Below, in pieces: positions 8,930-15,909 of a DNA stretch of 64,000 nt. The DNA is taken from the NCBI RefSeq assembly GCF_007994075.1, contig NZ_VIWU01000001.1:4650001-4714000 (forward strand), read 5' to 3'. Source of the DNA: Pseudonocardia hierapolitana (GTDB lineage Bacteria > Actinomycetota > Actinomycetes > Mycobacteriales > Pseudonocardiaceae). The notes under the pieces are model-generated. The model saw only the letters and a list, made by a program, of their open reading frames with translations, made no database searches and was not told the DNA's origin. The translations under genes and the position numbers were made by a program. The number at the start of each line of letters is the position of its first letter. Positions within the stretch are counted from its first letter, which is position 1.

Positions 8930-8968
8930 TTGAATAGCTACAGGACTCGTGAGGTGGCTGTCCGCTAG
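8930..8968 (+). CDS. 12-residue leader-type peptide
   Basis: A TTG codon at 8930 follows GGAGG with 10-nt spacing and opens a 12-codon frame reading LNSYRTREVAVR before TAG at 8966-8968. The peptide is basic and has no membrane or export signal. It lies in the 5' part of the candidate structured RNA. Its translation could control folding of the RNA, or the peptide could be the product. No downstream gene on the same strand is available for attenuation. Confidence 0.4.
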   Translation: MNSYRTREVAVR

Positions 8969-9115
8969 CACCACAGGACTCGTTCCGACGGCCAAGTGGA
9001 AGCCGGTGTGGTGCCGGCGAATTCCAGGCAGTCACCCGTGATCCCCGGGCCCGAGCCCGTCCAGCTCGGCTTGCGCAGCACCCGCTGCGGCCCGGGGATC
9101 ACGCATGTCCGGACC

Positions 9116-9155
9116 AACTGCGGGCCCGGTCGCGATCGCGACCGGGCCCGCAGTT
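9116..9155. terminator. 40-bp perfect palindrome, bidirectional terminator
   Basis: AACTGCGGGCCCGGTCGCGA is followed directly by its exact reverse complement, giving a perfect 40-bp palindrome centred between 9135 and 9136. It lies 14 bp beyond the DUF7455 stop codon and at the end of the candidate RNA, so it can terminate both convergent transcripts. Confidence 0.75.
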
Positions 9156-9169
9156 GGGTGCCGGGGAGC

Positions 9170-9352
9170 TCAGGGCTCGGGTGAGAGCAGCGCGCCGATC
9201 TCGCGGAGGCGGGGCGCGTGCTTGCGGGCGTGGTGCGCGCAGAACAGGAGGTCGAGCTCGCTCGGGAGCACGGCGCGCACCTGGGCCTCGGCCGCGCAGC
9301 GGTCGCAGCGGTCCTGCCGGGTGAGAACGGGCGCTGCCCCTGCGGGGAACAC
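9170..9352 (-). CDS. DUF7455-type small zinc-finger protein
   Basis: A 60-residue protein containing 'LTRQDRCDRCAAEAQVR' and 'LLFCAHHARKH', that is CxxC and CxHH ligands for one zinc, as in the actinobacterial DUF7455 family. The function is unknown. The GTG at 9352 is used as start, but the upstream sequence gives little Shine-Dalgarno support. A separate ORF (9366-9518) that starts behind a GGAG ends just upstream in another frame, so the true N-terminus is uncertain. It converges on the structured-RNA locus. Confidence 0.7.
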   Translation of the reverse strand: MFPAGAAPVLTRQDRCDRCAAEAQVRAVLPSELDLLFCAHHARKHAPRLREIGALLSPEP

Positions 9353-9691
9353 GGCGGCCGTCCCGCTACGCGCCGCGGGCGGCGGACAGCGGACTGGTCG
9401 CGGGGGTGCCTGCCGCCCGCGACCAGTTCGCCGGCCGTGCCGCAGGTGGTCCCGGCGTGATCGACGTGGCGGAGAGGGGCGAGGTCACGGTGGCTGAGGG
9501 GGGCGCCTGCGTGCTCATCGTCGAACTCCGTTCCGCCAGATCGCCGGCTGCGGCATGAAGAAGGATCCGGCACCGGTCGAGGGCGCTACCACCCCGCTGT
9601 CCTCCCGTCGGACTGCCGCCAGCGTGACCTTCACGATGGGGGCTGTCCCCCAGGCCTGCCGTGGACGGGGGCTCGTCCGGTGTGGTACGCG
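9353..9691. other. 339-bp stretch without a confident gene
   Basis: No protein family is recognisable here. On the minus strand an ATG at 9518 preceded by GGAG opens a 50-codon Ala/Pro/Ser/Thr-rich frame ending at 9366. This could be a short gene, or the original 5' end of the DUF7455 gene separated from it by a frameshift. The rest is the 3' flank of the TetR gene at 9692. Confidence 0.4.
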
Positions 9692-10360
9692 TCAGGCTCG
9701 GCGTTCCAGCCGGGCGACGGCGGCCTCGAGGCGCTCCGCCACATCGTGCAGGCTCGGCTCGCGGGGCAGCATGTCGACCACTTTCCGGAACTGCTCCCGC
9801 CAGCTCTCCAGATCGTCGGGCCTGCCGCCGGCGGCCAGCCACGCGCGCAGTGCGAGGTTGTGGGCGGCCACCACGGCGGCGCCGGTCACCGCCGCGCGCA
9901 GGTCGCCGTCCGGCTCTCCGGCGAAGCGCTCGCGCAGCCGCCGCGTGAACAGGCGGCGGTAGTGGTCGACCCGCGCCGACTCGCGATCCCGGAGGGCAGG
10001 CACCTCGTGCGTGAGCCGGAAGCGTTGAACGGAGAGCTGGGGGTCGTCGGCGTAGAGGTCGAAGACCGTCTCGCCTGCTCGCACCACGAGCGCCGCGGTC
10101 GGTTCGGCCGGGTGGGCGGTGGCGAACACCTCCGCGACCCGTGCGAGGCCGACCTCGTGGTCGGGCGAGATCGCGTCCTCCTTGCTCGGGAAGTAGCGGA
10201 AGAACGTCCGACGCCCGACGCCGGCCGCGGCCGCGATGTCGTCGACGGTCGTCTCCTCGTACCCCCGGTCGCGGAACAGGCGGATCGCGGCGGCCACGAG
10301 CTCCCGGCGCACCTCGGCCCGGCCCTCGGGGGAGCGGCCGCGACGGGAAGTGCCGGTCAT
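9692..10360 (-). CDS. TetR-family regulator (MftR-like)
   Basis: A 222-residue regulator. The DNA-binding domain has the helix-turn-helix 'TVDDIAAAAGVGRRTFFRYFPSK', where 'TFFRYFPSKED' is typical of MftR-like and acyl-CoA-responsive members. The C-terminal domain contains 'HEVPALRDRESARVDHYRRLF'. The ATG at 10360 is preferred to an upstream ATG at 10372 because GGGGAG precedes it at proper spacing. It is divergent from the acyl-CoA dehydrogenase at 10440, so control of that gene, perhaps by acyl-CoA, is likely. Confidence 0.82.
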   Translation of the reverse strand: MTGTSRRGRSPEGRAEVRRELVAAAIRLFRDRGYEETTVDDIAAAAGVGRRTFFRYFPSKEDAISPDHEVGLARVAEVFATAHPAEPTAALVVRAGETVFDLYADDPQLSVQRFRLTHEVPALRDRESARVDHYRRLFTRRLRERFAGEPDGDLRAAVTGAAVVAAHNLALRAWLAAGGRPDDLESWREQFRKVVDMLPREPSLHDVAERLEAAVARLERRA

Positions 10361-10412
10361 GTGTCTCCCCATCCTTCGATGGCACGGAGGGTAGCAGGAT
10401 CGGTGTACAGAT

Positions 10413-10425
10413 GGCACGCAGTGCC
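10413..10425. promoter_or_regulatory. candidate operator between TetR and acyl-CoA dehydrogenase genes
   Basis: GGCAC-N3-GTGCC forms a short dyad just upstream of the ATG at 10440, followed by a TACGCT -10-like hexamer. The dyad is in position to repress the dehydrogenase promoter. Binding by the divergent regulator is inferred. Confidence 0.35.
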
Positions 10426-10439
10426 GTTACGCTGTCACC

Positions 10440-11594
10440 ATGAACCCCGACTTCGACACCTACCGGCTCAGCGACGAGCACGAGGCGCTGCGCCAGGCGG
10501 TGCGGGCGCTCGCGGAGAAGGAGATCGCCCCGTACGCCGCGGAGGTCGACGAGCAGGGCCGCTACCCGATCGAGGCGCAGAACGCCCTGGTCAAGGCGGG
10601 GCTCCAGGCCGTCGTCATCCCCGAGGAGTACGGCGGCGAGGGGGCCGACGAGCTGGCGGGCTGCATCGTGATCGAGGAGGTGGCGCGCGTCTGCGCCTCG
10701 TCCTCGCTGATCCCGGCCGTCAACGGGCTGGGGCTCACGCCGATCCTGCTGTCGGCGTCCGACGAGCTGAAGCGCCAGGTCCTCCCGTCCATCGCGGCGG
10801 GCGACGCGATGATCAGCTACGCGCTGTCGGAACGCGAGGCGGGTTCGGACGCCGCGTCGATGAAGACCCGCGCCCGCCGCGAGGGCGACTCCTGGGTGCT
10901 CAACGGCACCAAGTGCTGGATCACCAACGCCGGCGAGTCCACCTGGTACACGGTGATGGCCGTGACCGACCCGGAGAAGAAGGCCAACGGGATCTCGGCG
11001 TTCGTCGTGCACCGCGACGACCCCGGCTTCGAGGTGGGGCCCAAGGAGCGCAAGCTGGGGATCAACGGCTCGCCCACCCGGGAGATCTACTTCACCGACT
11101 GCCGGATCCCGGCCGACCGCATCATCGGCGCCGAGGGCACCGGCTTCAAGACCGCGCTCTCCACGCTCGACCACACGCGCCCGACGATCGGCGCGCAGGC
11201 CGTCGGAATCGCGCAGGGCGCGCTCGACGTCGCCACCGCGTACGTCAAGGAGCGCAAGCAGTTCGGCAGGCACATCGCCGAGTTCCAGGGCATCCAGTTC
11301 ATGCTCGCCGACATGGCGATGAAGGTGGAGGCCGCCCGCCAGCTCGTCTACGTCGCCACCTCGCGCGCCGAGCGCGGCGAGCCGGACCTCGGGTTCATCT
11401 CCAGCGCGGCGAAGTGCTTCGCCTCCGACACGGCGATGAGCGTCACCACCGACGCCGTGCAGCTGCTGGGTGGCTACGGCTACACCAAGGACTTCCCGGT
11501 GGAGCGCATGATGCGCGACGCGAAGATCACGCAGATCTACGAGGGCACCAACCAGATCCAGCGGATGGTGATGGCGCGGGCCCTGCTGAGGTGA
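10440..11594 (+). CDS. acyl-CoA dehydrogenase (FadE25-like)
   Basis: A 384-residue flavoprotein that introduces the alpha,beta double bond into acyl-CoAs. It has the family signatures 'YALSEREAGSDAASMKTRA' (near residues 122-140), 'WITNAGES', 'KERKQFGRHIAEFQGIQF', 'QLLGGYGYTKDFPVERMMRD', and the catalytic base Glu368 in 'IYEGTNQIQR'. The position beside purEK mirrors M. tuberculosis fadE25 (Rv3274c). Chain-length or branched-chain preference cannot be read from the sequence. Confidence 0.93.
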   Translation: MNPDFDTYRLSDEHEALRQAVRALAEKEIAPYAAEVDEQGRYPIEAQNALVKAGLQAVVIPEEYGGEGADELAGCIVIEEVARVCASSSLIPAVNGLGLTPILLSASDELKRQVLPSIAAGDAMISYALSEREAGSDAASMKTRARREGDSWVLNGTKCWITNAGESTWYTVMAVTDPEKKANGISAFVVHRDDPGFEVGPKERKLGINGSPTREIYFTDCRIPADRIIGAEGTGFKTALSTLDHTRPTIGAQAVGIAQGALDVATAYVKERKQFGRHIAEFQGIQFMLADMAMKVEAARQLVYVATSRAERGEPDLGFISSAAKCFASDTAMSVTTDAVQLLGGYGYTKDFPVERMMRDAKITQIYEGTNQIQRMVMARALLR

Positions 11595-11603
11595 TGCGTG
11601 GCG

Positions 11604-12577
11604 TCACCCGGCGAGCCGGGTTCCGAGGAACTCGAGGATCTCCGCCCGCGCCGCCTTCGCCTGCGGGACCAGGCCGGGCATGCTGAGGAACGCGTGCGGC
11701 GCTCCGGGGTGCTCGGCGAGCTGCGCGGGTGCGCCGGCTTCCCGCAGCCGTTCGGCGTAGCGGCGGCCGTGATCGGCCACCGGGTCGACGGTCGGAACCA
11801 CCACGAGCGCGGGGGCCAGCCCGCTCAGGTCGTCGGCGTGCAGCGGCGACAGGGCGCGGGGATCGGTTCCCGGCGGAACGGCCAGCCGGTGGAACAGGCG
11901 CATCTGCGTGAGGGTCAGCGTCGGGCTGTCGGCGTGCTGGGCGAACGAGGCGTGCTCGGTCATCGTGTCGGTGAGATCGACAGCGGGGTTGACGAGCACC
12001 TGCGCCCGGAGGGACAGGCCGGAATCCCTGGCCCGGATCGCGGCGAGCGCCGTGACCAGCCCGCCCGCGCTCTCGCCGAAGACGGCGGCGCGATCGGGTC
12101 GGCTCCCCATTCGGTGCCGTGCCGCACCACCTGCCGGAGCACGTCCCAGCCGTCGTCGACGGCCGCAGCGAGCGGCGTCCTCGCGTCGAGGAGGCGGTGC
12201 TCGACGGAGACGACGAGGGCGGGCAGCCGTGCCGCGAGGTGGCTGTTGACCCAGTCGCTCTGCACGGCCGTGCCCACGAACCCGCCGCCGTGCACGTGGA
12301 GCACCAGCGGCAGGGCGGCGGGCCCTGGCGAGGGCCGGTAGACCCGGACCCGGACCGTTCGGTCCGGTAGCGCCACCTCCTGCCAGCGGATCGTGGCGCT
12401 GCGGTCCGGGAGCCCGGTGATCACCCGGATCAGACGGGAGGCCCGCCTGCGGTTCTCCGCGTCGCGGAAGGCGGCCAGGTCCTCCTCCGTCATGGCCGAC
12501 CAGTCGGGCTCCTTCCTCAGGGCCTGCAGCAGCCGGATGCCCAGTGGGAGCCGTTCCGCGCTCATGACGTCGGTCAT
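11604..12577 (-). pseudogene. alpha/beta hydrolase (HSL-type esterase), frameshifted
   Basis: Two overlapping frames together make one esterase of about 324 residues. The upstream frame (12577 to 11960) starts at an ATG behind GAGGAGGAG and carries the oxyanion motif HVHGGGF. The downstream frame (from about 12095 to 11604) carries the nucleophile GESAGG, the acid in 'TVDPVADHG' and the histidine in 'GAPHAFLS'. The frames meet in 'WGADP|DRAAVFGESAGG'; adding one base near 12093-12097 would restore the gene. Either the gene is recently inactivated or there is a sequence error. The intact form would hydrolyse esters; the divergent TetR at 12652 is its likely regulator. Confidence 0.8.
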
Positions 12578-12600
12578 GTCTCCTCCTCGACCGGAGTTTC

Positions 12601-12630
12601 GCTACCGGAGGTATCGATACTGATCGTAGC
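12601..12630. promoter_or_regulatory. symmetric TetR operator candidate
   Basis: GCTAC-N5-GTATCGATAC-N5-GTAGC forms a 30-bp compound dyad with one common centre (12615.5), between the divergent esterase and TetR genes. Similar GATAC and GTAGC half-sites appear in the operator candidate at 40562-40608, also beside a TetR with a KTT(I/L)YRRW recognition helix. Confidence 0.6.
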
Positions 12631-12651
12631 GCAATTGGCTATCGTGCGGCC

Positions 12652-13203
12652 ATGACCAGACCGCCCGGTCGCCCCCGCTCCGGCATCGACGACGTGGTCT
12701 TCGCCGCGACGCTGAGCACGGTCCACGAGCTCGGCTACGCCCACGCCACCGTCGACCGCATCGCCGCAGCGGCGGGTGTGGCGAAGACGACGATCTACCG
12801 CCGATGGCCGTCGAAGGGTGCGCTGGTGGCGGACTGCCTCGTCCACGCGTTCGGCCCGGCGCCGCTCGAGGGCGCAGGCAAGGCCGAGGTGATCGCCTCG
12901 GCCATCCGCTGGGCCGCTGGGAAGATCGGCGAGCCCGGGGTGGGCGCGGCCTTCGCGGGCGTGTTCAGCGACGCCGTGAGCGACCCTGACCTGCGCGAGG
13001 TCCTGTCCGCGCGGTTGCAGGACCCGTACCGGCGCGCACTGCAGGACGTGCTGGACGAGCCGGAGAACCGGGTCCTGTTCCTGATCGATGTCGTCGTCGG
13101 GATCCTGCTCCACCGGATGGGGATGACCGGCGAGCCGATGGTCGAGGCCGACGTGGACGCGCTGGTCGAGATGGTCTGCGGATATTTCACCCAAGAGGGT
13201 TGA
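12652..13203 (+). CDS. TetR-family regulator
   Basis: A 183-residue regulator. The helix-turn-helix 'TVDRIAAAAGVAKTTIYRRWPSK' lies near residues 35-57, and a C-terminal helical domain contains 'SDPDLREVLSARLQDPYRRAL'. It is divergent from the broken esterase with a well-formed dyad between them, so it probably represses that gene and itself. The effector is unknown. The ATG start agrees with the family N-terminus. Confidence 0.85.
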   Translation: MTRPPGRPRSGIDDVVFAATLSTVHELGYAHATVDRIAAAAGVAKTTIYRRWPSKGALVADCLVHAFGPAPLEGAGKAEVIASAIRWAAGKIGEPGVGAAFAGVFSDAVSDPDLREVLSARLQDPYRRALQDVLDEPENRVLFLIDVVVGILLHRMGMTGEPMVEADVDALVEMVCGYFTQEG

Positions 13204-13248
13204 TCAAGCTGTGACTACACCGTCACCGGTTGTGCCTTGCACCGAAGG

Positions 13249-14331
13249 ATGGAATCCTCCGCGCGGATGTCGGCGCAACACAGCTCCCCACTGTCCTTGC
13301 CGATACGCGACCCGTCCCGATCGGCATGGGTCGATGCGGCCAAGGGCCTGTCGATCCTGCTCGTGGTGGCTCACCACGCGGTGTCGTTCCTCCACACGTC
13401 CGGGCTCGCGCCGCCGGCCGTGGTGGCCGTCAACACCGCACTCGCGTCGATGCGCATGCCGTTGTTCTTCCTCGTCTCCGGGCTCTTCGTCGCGGGGCCG
13501 CTCGCGGCGCCGTGGCGGACGCTGCTGCACAAGCGCGTCGCGTTCTTCCTCTACCTCTTCGCGCTGTGGACCCTGCTCCGCTTCGCCTTCTTCCACATCC
13601 CCGCGGTGGCGGCCGTGGACCCCTACGTCCACGACACGGACGTCGTCGCGTTGGCCATGGCGCCACTGGTCCCAGGTTCCGGGGTGTGGTTCATCTACGC
13701 GCTCGCACTCTTCGCGGTGATCGCCAAGCTGAGCCGCCCGGTGCCGGTGTGGCTCCAGCTCGGAGCCGCAGGCGTGGTGTCGGCGTTCGTCGGGGCGGAG
13801 ATCCTGCAGTTCGAGGCCGAGGTCTGGACGCGCATGGCCCGCCACCTGTTCTTCTTCCTGCTCGGCTGGCACGCCCGGACGCTCGTCGAGCGGGTGGCCC
13901 GGTCCAGCACGGCGCTCCGGGTGACCGTCACGGCCGCGGCGTGCGTCGGCTGTGCGGCGGGCGCCGTCGTGCTCGGCCTCCGTTCGATCCCGGGCATCGC
14001 GCTCGGGCTGAACCTCCTCGCCGTCACGTTCGGGGTGCTGTTCGCCGCCTGGGTCGCGCGGTACCGGGTGGGTCGCCCGCTCGTCGCCCTCGGCGCGCAG
14101 ACGCTGCCGGTCTACCTGATCCACATCTTCTGGATCGCCGTGGTCATGGTCGGGGTGGCGAACCTCGACGTCCCGCCCGTGGCGCAGTACGCGCTTCCCG
14201 CGGCGATCGCGGTCGTGTGCACCGTGCTGTCGCTCCTGACGCATCGCCTGCTGGTGGCGGGGGGCGGCGCGTGGCTCTTCGCGCTCCCGCGGCGGCTGGC
14301 CTACCGGGCCCCGGCGACGGTCACGGGATGA
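13249..14331 (+). CDS. acyltransferase-3 family membrane protein
   Basis: About 360 residues with roughly ten membrane helices. The N-terminal 'WVDAAKGLSILLVVAHHAV' matches the acyltransferase-3 family, which O-acetylates extracytoplasmic sugars or lipids. The active-site His region, 'RMPLFFLVSGLF' in helix 2 and 'QTLPVYLIHIFW' near the C-terminus are family-typical. The start is uncertain: TTG 13237, ATG 13249 and ATG 13267 are all in frame and none has a strong ribosome-binding site. The last 11 nt overlap the convergent deacetylase gene. Confidence 0.8.
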   Translation: MESSARMSAQHSSPLSLPIRDPSRSAWVDAAKGLSILLVVAHHAVSFLHTSGLAPPAVVAVNTALASMRMPLFFLVSGLFVAGPLAAPWRTLLHKRVAFFLYLFALWTLLRFAFFHIPAVAAVDPYVHDTDVVALAMAPLVPGSGVWFIYALALFAVIAKLSRPVPVWLQLGAAGVVSAFVGAEILQFEAEVWTRMARHLFFFLLGWHARTLVERVARSSTALRVTVTAAACVGCAAGAVVLGLRSIPGIALGLNLLAVTFGVLFAAWVARYRVGRPLVALGAQTLPVYLIHIFWIAVVMVGVANLDVPPVAQYALPAAIAVVCTVLSLLTHRLLVAGGGAWLFALPRRLAYRAPATVTG

Positions 14332-15148
14332 CGCGGTTCCAGGCCTCCTGCACGGGGCGGTAGTCGACCAGGACGACACCCTCGTCGGCGACGAGCTCGC
14401 GGGCGAGCGGCGAGACGAGGAACTCGAGGTCGGCGCGGCGTCCGCGCTCGCCGTCCCGGTCGGCGGTGGCGGGGTGCACCGCCCACTCGGTGAGCCCGGG
14501 CGGCAGGGCCCGCAGCAGCTCGGCGTAGCGGTCGGCCTTGGTGGCCGGGTGGAGGCGGGTGCTGTCCAGGAACGGGTGGTCGACCACCGGACGGCCGTTC
14601 CGGCGGGCCCGCCGACGGCCCGGTTCCAGCCACACGCGCACGGCGAGCCGGTGCTCCTCGGCGAGCGCCACCGCGAGGTCGAGGACGTCGTCGCGCCCGC
14701 CGTCGGCGATGCTGTGGAAGTCCAGGTGGGTGGGGTGCAGGCCGGCGGCGAGCACGACGTCGAGCTGGGCGCGGAACTCCCGCTCGACCTCCTCGATGCG
14801 CGCTCGCGCGACGAGCCGCTCGACCTGCCCGTACCGGGGGAGCAGGCCGTCCGCCTCCACCAGCGTCGGGACCTCCCCTGCCGGCGCGACCGGAGCCCAC
14901 CGGTCGAGCGGGTGATCGCGCACCAGCGTGAGGTGGATCCCGAACGGGACGTGCGGGCGCTCGCGCAGCAGCCGCATCGCCTGCCCGGCGCCAGGGCAGG
15001 GCACCATCAGGCTGCACGAGGTCGCGATCCCCTCCTCGACGGCGGCGATGACGCCGGCGTTGACCGCGCGGCTCATGCCGAGGTCGTCGGCGTTCACGAT
15101 CAGGACGCGCGCGTCGGGCGGGAGGCCGAGCAGCTCGCTGGACAGCAC
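14321..15148 (-). CDS. YdjC/ChbG-type carbohydrate deacetylase
   Basis: A 275-residue protein with the YdjC fold. 'VLIVNADDLGMSRAVNAGV' near residues 15-33 provides the metal-binding Asp-Asp, 'FGIHLTLVRDHP' a conserved histidine, and 'PTHLDFHS' the second histidine site. These enzymes remove acetyl groups from chitobiose-like N-acetylated sugars. The GTG start at 15148 lies 4 nt after the stop of the TIGR03089 gene, so the two genes are probably one transcript. The actual glycan is unknown. Confidence 0.83.
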   Translation of the reverse strand: MLSSELLGLPPDARVLIVNADDLGMSRAVNAGVIAAVEEGIATSCSLMVPCPGAGQAMRLLRERPHVPFGIHLTLVRDHPLDRWAPVAPAGEVPTLVEADGLLPRYGQVERLVARARIEEVEREFRAQLDVVLAAGLHPTHLDFHSIADGGRDDVLDLAVALAEEHRLAVRVWLEPGRRRARRNGRPVVDHPFLDSTRLHPATKADRYAELLRALPPGLTEWAVHPATADRDGERGRRADLEFLVSPLARELVADEGVVLVDYRPVQEAWNRVIP

Positions 15149-15152
15149 CCGG

Positions 15153-15875
15153 CTATCCGAGCCGGACCGTGGTGCGTTCGGCCGTGGCGCGGCGGGCCAG
15201 CGCGGCCTCGTCCGGGTGGCGGACCTGCACCAGCGACGCCTCCGCGGCCAGCACCGCGAGCAGACCGTCCCGCAGGCAGTCGCCCGTGTTCCAGTCCAGG
15301 GTGGACAGCACGCGGTCGGTGCGCGACAGACCCAGCTCGCCCGCGCGGGCCCTGGCGCCCGCGAGGACCTCGTCGACGCTCGCGCCGTCGAGGGCGGGGG
15401 CGCTGCCGGGAACCTGCTCCCACGGCACGAAGTCGTCACCCTGCAGCCGGACCTCGGTGGCGAAGTCGACCACCCCCGGCGGCAGGCCGGGGACGCCCTT
15501 GCCGAAGGCGTCGAGCGACAGCGCCACCACGCCACCGGCCGGGTCGGACGCCAGCGCGATGTCGACCCGGTCCGCGTCGCACAGCACCCACTCGGCGCCG
15601 GTCGGCTCGCTGACGACCTCGGCCCCGCACCACCAGGCCGCGAGCAGCACGGCGGCCGTCTGCCAGTGCGCGGGCAGCAGCAGCGCGACCGGCGTGCCCG
15701 GCTCGACGTCGCACTCCTCGCGCAGCAGGTTGGCCGCCTTCGCGGCCCAGTTGGCCGTGGTGGTGCCGGAGAGCTCCACGCGTTCGCCGGTCGCGTCGTC
15801 GTAGAACGTGATCAGCGGGCGAGCGGCGGAGCTGCCGGTGCGCAGCGGACCGAGCAGAGCGGCGGTGAGGGTCAC
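15153..15875 (-). CDS. TIGR03089-family protein (AMP-binding-enzyme-like)
   Basis: A 240-residue protein resembling the N-terminal part of adenylate-forming enzymes ('RPLITFYDDATGERVELS', 'NLLREECDVEPGTPVALLLP') but lacking the Thr/Ser-rich AMP-binding motif and the C-terminal lid. This matches the short TIGR03089 family known from actinobacteria, located next to the LCP gene as in M. tuberculosis (Rv3268 beside Rv3267). Catalysis is therefore doubtful and the function unknown. The GTG start at 15875 follows a G-rich ribosome-binding site. Confidence 0.8.
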   Translation of the reverse strand: MTLTAALLGPLRTGSSAARPLITFYDDATGERVELSGTTTANWAAKAANLLREECDVEPGTPVALLLPAHWQTAAVLLAAWWCGAEVVSEPTGAEWVLCDADRVDIALASDPAGGVVALSLDAFGKGVPGLPPGVVDFATEVRLQGDDFVPWEQVPGSAPALDGASVDEVLAGARARAGELGLSRTDRVLSTLDWNTGDCLRDGLLAVLAAEASLVQVRHPDEAALARRATAERTTVRLG

Positions 15876-15909
15876 GCCCCCACCATATGGCGGCCCCCGC
15901 CGGCCGCCC

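Larger units (their letters stand above)
8905..9155 (+). ncRNA. candidate structured RNA with a 12-codon ORF
   Basis: A likely transcript starts after a TACTGT -10-like hexamer (8893-8898). It carries a strong GGAGG (8915-8919) and a 12-codon ORF, then several stems: a hairpin with arms 8997-9006 and 9014-9026, a perfect 15-bp stem (9037-9051 with 9089-9103), and finally a 40-bp perfect palindrome (9116-9155) that can terminate transcription. The 11-mer ACAGGACTCGT is repeated at 8940 and 8973. No protein gene follows on this strand before the terminator, so the RNA itself or the peptide is the product. I cannot assign a named RNA family with certainty. Confidence 0.5.

Noticed and set aside
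15153..15875. Full-length acyl-CoA ligase
   Set aside because: The protein stops at 240 residues and lacks the AMP-binding Ser/Thr-rich loop and the C-terminal lysine; it fits the short TIGR03089 family instead.
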